Positions 1-4,617 of a stretch of 6,016 bases of DNA are shown one piece after another (position 1 is the first letter of the stretch; each line of letters begins with the position of its first letter). The notes under the pieces were generated by a model. It was not told the origin of the DNA. It saw only the letters and a program-made list of their open reading frames with translations, and made no database searches. Source of the stretch: Natrinema soli (lineage in GTDB: Archaea > Halobacteriota > Halobacteria > Halobacteriales > Natrialbaceae); the NCBI RefSeq assembly GCF_028618695.1, contig NZ_JAQIVI010000633.1, positions 1 to 6,016 of the forward strand, given 5' to 3'. Both the position numbers and the translations under genes were made by a program.

Positions 1-76
1 ACAGCAGTTCGCGCCCGACGCCTTTCGCGCTGCCCGTGACGAGGACCGTTCGGCCCGTGAGATCGGGTCCCTCCAT
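1..76 (-). CDS. Short-chain dehydrogenase/reductase (SDR), N-terminal part only
   Basis: Read on the minus strand from the ATG at 76, this gives 25 codons before the window ends. The translation MEGPDLTGRTVLVTGSAKGV continues GRELL. It contains the glycine-rich TGxxxGxG motif (TGSAKGVG, residues 14-21) that binds the NAD(P) cofactor at the start of the Rossmann fold in classical SDR enzymes. Having this motif within the first 20 residues, after a short 'LTGRTVLVTG' strand, is normal for the family. The substrate cannot be inferred because the catalytic Ser-Tyr-Lys residues lie outside the window. The start is uncertain. The frame stays open upstream, with a GTG at 124 and an ATG at 166, and the residues between 124 and 76 (RFFRAVADYGR) look protein-like. 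I chose 76 because it gives the usual SDR N-terminus and has a T-rich stretch about 27 nt upstream. The gene is divergent from the first USP gene. Confidence 0.8.
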   Translation of the reverse strand, partial: MEGPDLTGRTVLVTGSAKGVGRELL

Positions 77-99
77 GCGTCCGTAGTCGGCGACGGCGC

Positions 100-108
100 G
101 GAAAAACC
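100..108 (-). promoter_or_regulatory. Possible TATA-like box for the SDR gene
   Basis: On the minus strand this reads GGTTTTTCC, a T-run in GC-rich surroundings, centred about 27 nt before the ATG at 76. That is the expected position for the TATA box of a leaderless haloarchaeal transcript. It would not serve if translation starts at the GTG at 124, because the box would then lie inside the coding sequence. Confidence 0.3.
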
Positions 109-134
109 GTCCGGAACGGGTCACTCTCGCCGGC

Positions 135-252
135 GACGGCCCGTGTTTCGTGACGCGCGCTCGCATTCCGCGACTCGCGCTCACGCTTCGCGACTCCTCG
201 CGTTTCGCGAACCTGCGTGCGTGTTCCGCGACCCAGGCCCGTGTTCGGCGAC
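135..252. repeat. Six degenerate direct repeats with a 20-bp period
   Basis: A motif close to TTCCGCGAC recurs, with its final GAC (once AAC) ending at 154, 174, 194, 212, 232 and 252. The spacings are 20, 20, 18, 20 and 20 bp. The full units are 135-154, 155-174, 175-194, 195-212, 213-232 and 233-252. The first and last share GGCCCGTGTT at the same phase within the unit. A loose consensus is nnnCGCGCGTGTTCCGCGAC. The block fills most of the divergent intergenic region between the SDR and USP genes. Two helical turns per unit would place copies on one face of the DNA, so it could be a multi-site binding array. It could also be a decayed tandem duplication. There are no unique spacers between conserved repeats, so this is not a CRISPR array. 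Confidence 0.65.
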
Positions 253-257
253 CCGCG

Positions 258-266
258 GATTTACGG
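258..266 (+). promoter_or_regulatory. TATA-like box for the first USP gene
   Basis: The sequence GATTTACGG is AT-richer than its surroundings and is centred about 29 nt before the ATG at 291. No Shine-Dalgarno sequence lies before that ATG. Together these fit a leaderless transcript starting at or beside the start codon. The box sits directly after the last 20-bp repeat unit. Confidence 0.45.
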
Positions 267-290
267 TGGTGTGCGGTCAATCCGTCATCC

Positions 291-752
291 ATGCTAGACA
301 CAGTGTTACTCGCAGTCGGGCCCGGTGACGCGGACCGCAGCGACCAACTGGCCGAAGCGGTCCTCGAGGTCGCGAAACCCGCCGGGGCGACAGTCATCCT
401 CGCACACGTGTTCACCAGCGACGAGTACGACCAGGTGCTCGACCGCCTCGACTTCGACCGGACCGTCGACGAGATCGACCCCGACGCGGTCGCGTCGCGC
501 CACTCGACGATCCACGATCTGCAGGCCGTCCTGGACGAACACGACGTCGACTACGAGATTCGTGGCGCGGTCGGGGAACACGGGCAGTCGATCGTCGATC
601 TGGCCGCGAGTACCAGTGCTGACCGGGTCGTCGTCGGCGGACGGCGTCGATCGCCGACGGGGAAGGCCGTCTTCGGCTCGACGGCCCAGGAAGTGCTGCT
701 CTCGGCGCCGTGTCCCGTCACCTTCGTCCGGAGCGAGGCACTCGAGGGCTGA
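291..752 (+). CDS. Universal stress protein (UspA-family), first of two paralogues
   Basis: This is a 153-residue, single-domain cytoplasmic protein of the usual USP length. USP proteins have a Rossmann-like alpha/beta fold, often form dimers, and in many members bind ATP or AMP. They are linked to stress survival, but the role of this copy is unknown. The first strand is DTVLLAVGP (residues 3-11), and the second strand (GATVILAHVF) ends in the typical His/Phe region. The nucleotide-loop region is residues 116-130, GGRRRSPTGKAVFGS. The family pattern is G-x2-G-x9-G-S/T. The first and third Gly and the Ser are present, but the second Gly is Arg119. The last strand, APCPVTFVR, is typical. I chose ATG 291 because it matches the start of the paralogue at 967. 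The frame is open back to a GTG at 150, but that extension runs through the 20-bp repeats and has no counterpart in the paralogue. Confidence 0.92.
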   Translation: MLDTVLLAVGPGDADRSDQLAEAVLEVAKPAGATVILAHVFTSDEYDQVLDRLDFDRTVDEIDPDAVASRHSTIHDLQAVLDEHDVDYEIRGAVGEHGQSIVDLAASTSADRVVVGGRRRSPTGKAVFGSTAQEVLLSAPCPVTFVRSEALEG

Positions 753-766
753 TCGATCGCCGCCGG

Positions 767-796
767 TCAGCCGTCGATCAACGACGCATCGGCTGA
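767..796 (+). terminator. Hairpin after the first USP gene, possible terminator
   Basis: TCAGCCG (767-773) and CGGCTGA (790-796) are perfect inverted 7-bp arms around a 16-nt loop, 14 nt after the USP stop codon. No T-run follows, and archaeal terminators usually depend on T-runs, so the terminator role is weakly supported. Confidence 0.25.
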
Positions 797-815
797 GAGC
801 GACGGTTATCGCCAC

Positions 816-900
816 TCATACGGTCTGCTGTAACGATGTACCGGTGCGACCGCGGGCCGTACGCGGTCGCGTCGGAAATGACTTACAGCAGTCCGTATCA
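816..900. repeat. Long imperfect dyad with nested arms, centre at 858
   Basis: Outer arms at 818-833 (ATACGGTCTGCTGTAA) and 883-898 (TTACAGCAGTCCGTAT) are inverted 16-mers with a single mismatch (824/892). Inner arms at 846-854 (GCGACCGCG) and 862-870 (CGCGGTCGC) are perfect 9-mers around a 7-nt loop. Both pairs share the same centre, position 858, and 841-843 also pair with 873-875. The symmetry breaks mainly at 834-838, which forms an internal loop. I see no coding frame tied to it. Either strand could form a long stem of two helices. Candidate explanations are a palindromic intergenic element (a non-autonomous mobile element remnant), a structured RNA, or a regulator site upstream of the second USP gene, whose ATG is 109 nt from the centre. 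Confidence 0.8.
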
Positions 901-928
901 CGCGTCGTTCTTCGAATACTGCAACGAC

Positions 929-941
929 GAGAATACTTAAG
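929..941 (+). promoter_or_regulatory. Promoter (BRE/TATA-like) of the second USP gene
   Basis: The sequence GAGAATACTTAAG has its TACTTAA core centred about 30 nt before the ATG at 967, and no Shine-Dalgarno sequence precedes that ATG. This is the standard layout of a leaderless haloarchaeal promoter. The purine-rich GAGAA just upstream could act as the TFB-binding BRE. The heptamer GAATACT within it (931-937) also occurs 17 bp upstream (914-920). Confidence 0.65.
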
Positions 942-966
942 CGGATGGCCCGAACAGTGTGCCGGT

Positions 967-1431
967 ATGGCAATCGATACGGTACTTCTCGCAGTCGGAC
1001 CGATGGACACAGTTCGCGCGCCGGAGCTCGCCGAAACGGTTCTCGAGATCGCCGACCCCCTCGGTGCCACGGTCGTCATCGGCCACGCCTTCACGGAAGA
1101 CGAGTACGAGGACGTCCACGACGACCTCGGCCTCAATGCCCGCGTCGAGGATGTCGACCCCGACGAGGTCGCCGCCCGGCGCGCACCGGTTCCCCAGCTC
1201 GCCGAGCGCTTCGAGGAGGCCGGCGTCGACTACGAGATCAACGGTGCGCTCGGCGAGGTCAGTACCAAGGTCGTCGACATGGCGATCGACGTCGACGCGG
1301 ATCGAATGGTCGTCGGCGGTCGGCGACGCTCGCCCGCTGAAAAGGCCGTTCTCGGTTCCGTCTCCCAGGAGATCATCCTGCAGGCCCCCTGTCCGGTCAC
1401 CTACTTCCGGGATCTCGACGTGATGGAGTAG
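967..1431 (+). CDS. Universal stress protein (UspA-family), second paralogue
   Basis: This 154-residue cytoplasmic protein aligns end to end with the USP at 291. A hand count gives about 55% identity over about 145 positions, so a local gene duplication is likely. Shared blocks are DTVLLAVGP (residues 4-12), FT-DEY (42-47), VDYEI (87-91), and the region from 114 (VVGGRRRSP) to 145 (APCPVT). The nucleotide-loop segment at 117-131 is GGRRRSPAEKAVLGS. As in the first copy, Arg (R120) stands where the canonical second Gly of G-x2-G-x9-G-S/T would be. The variable positions fall mostly in the helix at residues 50-85. USP proteins may bind ATP and act in stress responses; the ligand and role here are not known. 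The gene has its own leaderless-type promoter and is separated from copy one by a large dyad, so the two copies are probably regulated separately. Confidence 0.93.
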   Translation: MAIDTVLLAVGPMDTVRAPELAETVLEIADPLGATVVIGHAFTEDEYEDVHDDLGLNARVEDVDPDEVAARRAPVPQLAERFEEAGVDYEINGALGEVSTKVVDMAIDVDADRMVVGGRRRSPAEKAVLGSVSQEIILQAPCPVTYFRDLDVME

Positions 1432-1472
1432 CGACCCACACCGCGGTACTCGCCGCCGATCTACCCCGCCGC

Positions 1473-1487
1473 TTTCTTCGTTCTCTT
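1473..1487 (+). terminator. T-rich stretch ending the second USP transcript
   Basis: The stretch TTTCTTCGTTCTCTT lies about 42 nt after the USP stop, at the end of the convergent 55-bp gap with the next gene. Pyrimidine/T-rich runs are the main terminator signal in archaea. No strong hairpin precedes it. Confidence 0.4.
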
Positions 1488-1918
1488 CACGACTCGTCAG
1501 CGCGTCGCTTCCACGCTCGCTCCTGTCGGCGCTCGCGGACGTGGCGCTCCCCGTCGGCCAACTCCCGCCGAACCCGCCGCTCGAGCGACCGCGTCTCGGC
1601 CAGCAGGCTCTCCTGAAAGTTCTCGAGGACGTCGTAGGACCACCGGTCATCGTCGACGACGCCGTGGGGAAGGAGGTCGGCCCGAATCGCCGCCGCGAGG
1701 TCGTCGCGGCCGGCCGCCCTGAGCAACTCCTCGGCCCGGGAGAGGTGGTCCATGCCGTGGCCCGTCGCGTGGTGGAACTCGAGCAGACAGCCCTGGGCGC
1801 GCTGGGCCCACTCGAGCCCCAGCTCGACCTCGTGGAGAGCCTCGAGCTCCGTCTCGGATAGCGCGGGAGTCGGCTCCGATTCGGCCGCTGATTCCGGGAA
1901 CGTGTCGTCGATAGCCAT
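1487..1918 (-). CDS. Conserved-looking helical protein of unknown function with His-rich motif
   Basis: This is a 143-residue, charged and probably entirely alpha-helical protein with no signal peptide or membrane segment. Residues 1-20 are acidic and low in complexity. From about 21 to 70 there is a helical stretch with the motif EFHHATGHGMDHL (residues 47-59), which places His49, His50, His54 and His58 on a helix at spacings suited to a metal or haem site. The segment DDDRWSYDVLENFQ (89-102) contains aromatic residues likely to pack in the core. The C-terminal part (103-143) is rich in Arg and Glu (RRVRRELADGERHVRERR) and is probably a long helix or coiled coil. I cannot name a family. I vaguely recall similar haloarchaeal hypothetical proteins, but the metal-binding idea is inference. 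The frame also allows an ATG at 1945. I chose 1918 because a TATA-like sequence lies about 27-30 nt upstream of it. The gene is convergent with the second USP and divergent from the ROK gene. Confidence 0.85.
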   Translation of the reverse strand: MAIDDTFPESAAESEPTPALSETELEALHEVELGLEWAQRAQGCLLEFHHATGHGMDHLSRAEELLRAAGRDDLAAAIRADLLPHGVVDDDRWSYDVLENFQESLLAETRSLERRVRRELADGERHVRERRQERAWKRRADES

Positions 1919-1922
1919 ACGA

Positions 1923-1955
1923 CAACATATGGCACAGAGTGGCATACATATGTTG
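1923..1955 (-). promoter_or_regulatory. Perfect 9-bp inverted repeat over the promoter of the unknown gene
   Basis: CAACATATG (1923-1931) and CATATGTTG (1947-1955) are perfect inverted arms with a 15-bp spacer; their centres are 24 bp apart. On the minus strand the distal arm supplies the TATA-like ACATATGTA, about 27-35 nt before the ATG at 1918. The proximal arm covers the region just before the start. A dimeric regulator bound here would block TBP/TFB, so this is a good operator candidate. Its link to a specific regulator is unknown. Confidence 0.55.
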
Positions 1956-1986
1956 CCGGATCGTCGAGGGGGATTGCTGTGTCGCC

Positions 1987-2019
1987 GTCATCGCCGCCAC
2001 ACTGTCATCGCCGCCACAC
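1987..2019. repeat. Tandem direct repeat, two 16-bp copies at 17-bp period
   Basis: GTCATCGCCGCCACAC occurs at 1987-2002 and again, identical, at 2004-2019, separated by one T. It is followed by a GTCGTCGTCG microrepeat (2020-2030 region). It lies midway in the divergent region between the unknown gene and the ROK gene. It may be replication slippage or a paired binding site. No coding frame uses it convincingly. Confidence 0.7.
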
Positions 2020-2041
2020 CGTCGTCGTCGATGTACCAACC

Positions 2042-2064
2042 GCGGCGCTCGATATCGACGCCGC
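2042..2064. promoter_or_regulatory. 23-bp near-perfect palindrome upstream of the ROK gene
   Basis: Arms GCGGCG (2042-2047) and CGCCGC (2059-2064) flank the perfect 10-bp palindrome TCGATATCGA (2049-2058). One extra C at 2048 breaks the symmetry. It lies about 77-99 nt before the ROK start and could be an operator or activator site. GC-rich haloarchaeal DNA produces some palindromes by chance, so this is only a candidate. Confidence 0.4.
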
Positions 2065-2080
2065 AACGTATCGAAATCGC

Positions 2081-2096
2081 TACTCGTTGTCGAGTA
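2081..2096 (+). promoter_or_regulatory. Operator-like palindrome next to the ROK promoter
   Basis: TACTCG (2081-2086) and CGAGTA (2091-2096) are perfect 6-bp inverted arms with a TTGT spacer. The site ends about 12 bp before the likely TATA box of the ROK gene. A 16-bp dyad just upstream of the BRE is a typical place for an archaeal activator or repressor dimer. Confidence 0.5.
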
Positions 2097-2106
2097 TAAT
2101 CTGGGT

Positions 2107-2116
2107 AGTTAAGTAC
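2107..2116 (+). promoter_or_regulatory. TATA-like box of the ROK kinase gene
   Basis: AGTTAAGTAC is centred about 29-30 nt before the ATG at 2141, with no Shine-Dalgarno sequence in between, which fits a leaderless transcript. A second AT-rich stretch, TATAAT at 2095-2100, overlaps the palindrome and could be an alternative, more distal box. Confidence 0.55.
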
Positions 2117-2140
2117 GGCCGCGGTCGTCCCTAGGACAGC

Positions 2141-3118
2141 ATGGTCTACTATGCGGGCGTCGACCTCGGCGCGACCAACGTCCGGGCCGTCGTCGCCGAG
2201 GCCGACGGGACGACGATCGGTGCGAGCCGCCGGTCGACGCCGCGCGGGCCGACAGGAATCGACGTAACGGAAGGGGTCCTCCGAACGCTTCGCGACGCCT
2301 GTGGTAAGGCCGACGTCGATCCCAAGCGGATCGCCGCCGCCGGGATTGGATCGATCGGTCCGTTCGATCTCGCGGAGGGAACGGTGATCGATCCGGCCAA
2401 CTTGCCGGACTCGATCGACCGGATCCCCCTGACGGGACCGATCGCGAAGCTGATCGACAGCGAGGATGTCTACCTCCACAACGACACCGCTGCGGGCGTC
2501 ATCGGTGAGCGGTTTCACGCCGCCAGCAACCCGGACGACATGGTCTACATCACCATCTCCTCGGGGATCGGGGCCGGCGTCTGCTCCGACGGCCGGATCG
2601 CGAGCGGCTGGGACGGCAACGCCGGCGAGGTCGGCCACTACGTCGTCGACCCCCGCGGTCGACTGACCTGTGGTTGCGGCCGCGACGGCCACTGGGAGGC
2701 CTACTGCTCCGGTAACGCCATCCCCGACTACGCCCGACTGCTCGCCGACGACGATCCGACGATATCGACCGATCTCCCGCTCGAGGGGCCGGAGTTCACG
2801 GCGAAAGACGTTTTCGACCTCGCCGGCGAGGACGAACTGGCCGATTACGTCATCGAACAGCTCGCTCACTGGAACGCGATCGGCGTGACTAACGTGGTCC
2901 AAGCGTTCGCGCCGATCGTCGTCTCCGTCGGCGGCGCGGTCGCGTTGCACAACGAGGAACTGGTCGTCGACCCCATCCGCGAGCGCGTCTCGGAGATGGT
3001 GATGACGAACGTCCCCGAGATCTACCTCACCGAACTCGGCGACGACGTCGTCGTCGAAGGGGCGCTCGCCAGCGCCATGACCGAGGGGACCGGCGACCGG
3101 CGACGGTTACGCGGCTGA
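2141..3118 (+). CDS. ROK-family sugar kinase, glucokinase-like
   Basis: This 325-residue protein has the usual length for single-domain-pair ROK kinases, which transfer phosphate from ATP to the 6-OH of glucose or related hexoses. The N-terminus carries the phosphate-binding DLGATN (residues 8-13). The catalytic Asp is in HNDTAAG (Asp115). TISSGIGAG (138-146) and EVGHYVVDPRGR (163-174) match the ROK signature region, with Glu163 and Glu186 as expected sugar contacts. The zinc motif is C177-x-C179-G-x-x-G-H184-W-E. His184 replaces the third Cys of the common CxCGxxGCxE form, and His166 is the fourth ligand. SVGGAV (262-267) is the adenosine-side Gly loop. There is no N-terminal helix-turn-helix, so this is a kinase rather than a ROK repressor. 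Haloarchaea mostly break down glucose by a modified Entner-Doudoroff route with late phosphorylation, so the true sugar could be glucose, an amino sugar or another hexose. The gene stands alone, flanked by its own promoter. Confidence 0.9.
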   Translation: MVYYAGVDLGATNVRAVVAEADGTTIGASRRSTPRGPTGIDVTEGVLRTLRDACGKADVDPKRIAAAGIGSIGPFDLAEGTVIDPANLPDSIDRIPLTGPIAKLIDSEDVYLHNDTAAGVIGERFHAASNPDDMVYITISSGIGAGVCSDGRIASGWDGNAGEVGHYVVDPRGRLTCGCGRDGHWEAYCSGNAIPDYARLLADDDPTISTDLPLEGPEFTAKDVFDLAGEDELADYVIEQLAHWNAIGVTNVVQAFAPIVVSVGGAVALHNEELVVDPIRERVSEMVMTNVPEIYLTELGDDVVVEGALASAMTEGTGDRRRLRG

Positions 3119-3124
3119 CCCGCT

Positions 3125-3140
3125 CGCAGACGGCTGCGTT
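3125..3140 (+). terminator. Small hairpin after the ROK gene
   Basis: CGCAG (3125-3129) pairs with CTGCG (3134-3138) around an ACGG loop, 6 nt after the stop codon. It is followed by TT, and by a short GTTTCT run about 20 nt further on. A 5-bp stem with no strong T-run is only weak evidence for termination. Confidence 0.25.
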
Positions 3141-3185
3141 CTGAAATCACGGACGTGTTTCTGCTCGCGCGCTCGAGTGGTCACC

Positions 3186-3195
3186 TTCTATGTAG
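3186..3195 (+). promoter_or_regulatory. TATA-like box of the LVIVD-repeat gene
   Basis: TTCTATGTAG is centred about 27 nt before the ATG at 3217. No Shine-Dalgarno sequence precedes the start, so a leaderless transcript is likely. Confidence 0.5.
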
Positions 3196-3216
3196 CTCTA
3201 CCACGCTGGTGTCAGT

Positions 3217-4557
3217 ATGAAGCGCCGAGCGGTCCTGCGAACGAGTGGCGTTGCCGGTCTTAGCCTGTCCGCCCCGGGACTCGTGGGGCTCGCTCGAGGA
3301 CAAGCGACGATCGAGCCGCTCGGCCGACTCCCCATCACCGGCGCTGCGGAAGCCGTCGTCGGGGACGACGGCGAGACCGCCTACGTCGCTGCCACGACCG
3401 GATTCGCGACGGTCGACGTGAGCGATCCCGCCGAACCGACGCTCCTCGCGGTGGACCGTGACGTCCAACTCGAGGGCAAAACGATGACCGAGATCCTCGA
3501 CGTCTCCGTCGACGGAGATCTGCTGGTCGTCGCGGGGCCGGCCAACCGGGGGTTCGACGTCGCCGGGTTCCGCTGTTACGACGTCAGCGACCCCGAAAAC
3601 CCCGCTCCGGTCGGCGAACACCGGACCGGCTCCCACGTCCACAACTGCTATCTCGAGGAAGAGTTGCTGTTCGTCGTCGTGAACACGCGAGAGACGAATC
3701 GGCTCGCCATCTTCGACGTCGGTGGTGACGAGATCACGCAGGTCGGCTTCTGGTCGCTGCTAGAATACGAGCCGGGCTGGCGCGACGTCCACTGGCTCGC
3801 CCGCTACATCCACGACGTCTACGTCCAGGACGGGATCGTCTATCTTCCCTGCTGGAATGCCGGCACTTATCTGCTCGACGTCAGCGATCCGAGCGAGCCG
3901 GCGTACATCTCCCACGTTCAAGATACCACGCTCGAGGCGGAGCGCGCGATCGACGACTGGCGAGAGGCCGTCTACGGCTTGCCCGGGAACGACCACTACG
4001 CTGCGGTCGACGATACCGGCGACCTGCTGGCGGTCGGACGGGAGGCCTGGGCGACCGGCGGTGCGGAGCCGGATCGACCGGGTGGAATCGACCTCTACGA
4101 CGTGAGTGATTCCGCCGAGCCCGTCCATCAGGGGTCGATCGACGCCCCGCGAGCGGACGACGAATCCAACCGCGGCGGCATGTGGACGACCTCGCACAAC
4201 TTCGAGCTTCGCGACGGTCGGCTCTACTCGTCGTGGTATCGGGCCGGCGTGAAGATCCACGACGTGTCCGATCCCGCCGCCCCCGAACTGCTCGCCGAGT
4301 GGCGAAATACCGAGGAAACGGGGTTCTGGACGGCCCGCGTCCTCGAGCCCGGCGAGACGTTCATCGCGAGCAGTACCGAGGCGATCACCGGGGCGTCGCT
4401 CGAGGGGGCACTCTACACGTTTTCGACGGCATCCGACGACCGGAGCGGGACGGACGGAGGAAGCAGTCCGATCCCCGGCTTCACCGGTGTCGCCGGCCTC
4501 GTCGGTGGCGCGGTCGCGCTCGAGCGGCTGCGCCGGCGCGGAAACGTTCAGGATTAA
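3217..4557 (+). CDS. Secreted LVIVD-repeat beta-propeller with Tat signal and PGF-CTERM-like anchor
   Basis: This is a 446-residue extracellular protein. Residues 1-30 form a twin-arginine (Tat) signal: MKRRAVLRT, then a hydrophobic core, then ARGQA as a likely signal-peptidase site. The body is built from LVIVD-type repeats marked by DVSDPxxP at 67-74, 122-129, 221-228, 295-302 (DVSDSAEP) and 349-356. A degenerate FDVGG (166-170) may mark a sixth blade, so a beta-propeller is likely. Histidines recur before the blade strands: H140/H142, H199, H327. The function of LVIVD proteins is not known. The C-terminus has a Ser/Gly/Asp-rich linker (404-417), then PGF (420-422), a short hydrophobic stretch (423-435) and ERLRRR (436-441). 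This is the layout of a PGF-CTERM signal, which archaeosortase A cuts and replaces with a lipid anchor. Folding before export by Tat, followed by surface anchoring, is the inferred route. The gene has its own promoter and no partner gene beside it. Confidence 0.88.
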   Translation: MKRRAVLRTSGVAGLSLSAPGLVGLARGQATIEPLGRLPITGAAEAVVGDDGETAYVAATTGFATVDVSDPAEPTLLAVDRDVQLEGKTMTEILDVSVDGDLLVVAGPANRGFDVAGFRCYDVSDPENPAPVGEHRTGSHVHNCYLEEELLFVVVNTRETNRLAIFDVGGDEITQVGFWSLLEYEPGWRDVHWLARYIHDVYVQDGIVYLPCWNAGTYLLDVSDPSEPAYISHVQDTTLEAERAIDDWREAVYGLPGNDHYAAVDDTGDLLAVGREAWATGGAEPDRPGGIDLYDVSDSAEPVHQGSIDAPRADDESNRGGMWTTSHNFELRDGRLYSSWYRAGVKIHDVSDPAAPELLAEWRNTEETGFWTARVLEPGETFIASSTEAITGASLEGALYTFSTASDDRSGTDGGSSPIPGFTGVAGLVGGAVALERLRRRGNVQD

Positions 4558-4559
4558 TT

Positions 4560-4574
4560 CGCCGGATTTCGGCG
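4560..4574 (+). terminator. Short hairpin after the LVIVD-repeat gene
   Basis: CGCCG (4560-4564) and CGGCG (4570-4574) are inverted 5-bp arms around GATTT, starting 3 nt after the stop codon. It may help to end the upstream transcript before the NifU promoter at about 4584. There is no downstream T-run. Confidence 0.25.
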
Positions 4575-4583
4575 GTACGACCG

Positions 4584-4592
4584 AACTTATTC
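4584..4592 (+). promoter_or_regulatory. TATA-like box of the NifU-domain gene
   Basis: AACTTATTC is centred about 30 nt before the ATG at 4618, and there is no Shine-Dalgarno sequence, so the gene is probably transcribed leaderless from its own promoter. Short inverted arms CGAAC (4582-4586) and GTTCG (4596-4600) flank the box, but they could be chance. Confidence 0.55.
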
Positions 4593-4617
4593 ACCGTTCG
4601 AGTTCCTAGCACGACTC

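Noticed and set aside
135..252. CRISPR array
   Set aside because: The units are adjacent, degenerate and only 20 bp long, with no unique spacers of constant length.
150..290. N-terminal extension of the first USP from GTG 150
   Set aside because: The added residues come from the 20-bp repeats, are absent from the paralogue and would remove the TATA-like box at 258-266 from its proper place.
325..1431. 368-codon plus-strand frame joining both USP regions
   Set aside because: Only its last 154 residues are a real USP. The upstream part reads the first USP in the wrong frame and crosses the intergenic dyad, so it is not a fusion protein.
937..1935. 332-codon open frame on the minus strand
   Set aside because: It runs antisense across the second USP and overlaps the unknown gene in another frame. 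Its translation is Arg/Ser/Thr-rich without domains, as expected of a shadow frame in GC-rich DNA.
1988..2950. 320-codon open frame on the minus strand
   Set aside because: It lies antisense to the well-supported ROK kinase and shows no recognisable motif. Its length is explained by the scarcity of stop codons in high-GC sequence.
3200..3210. ACCA-CGC-TGGT mini-palindrome before the LVIVD gene
   Set aside because: Four-base arms are expected often by chance in this composition, and nothing else supports a site.
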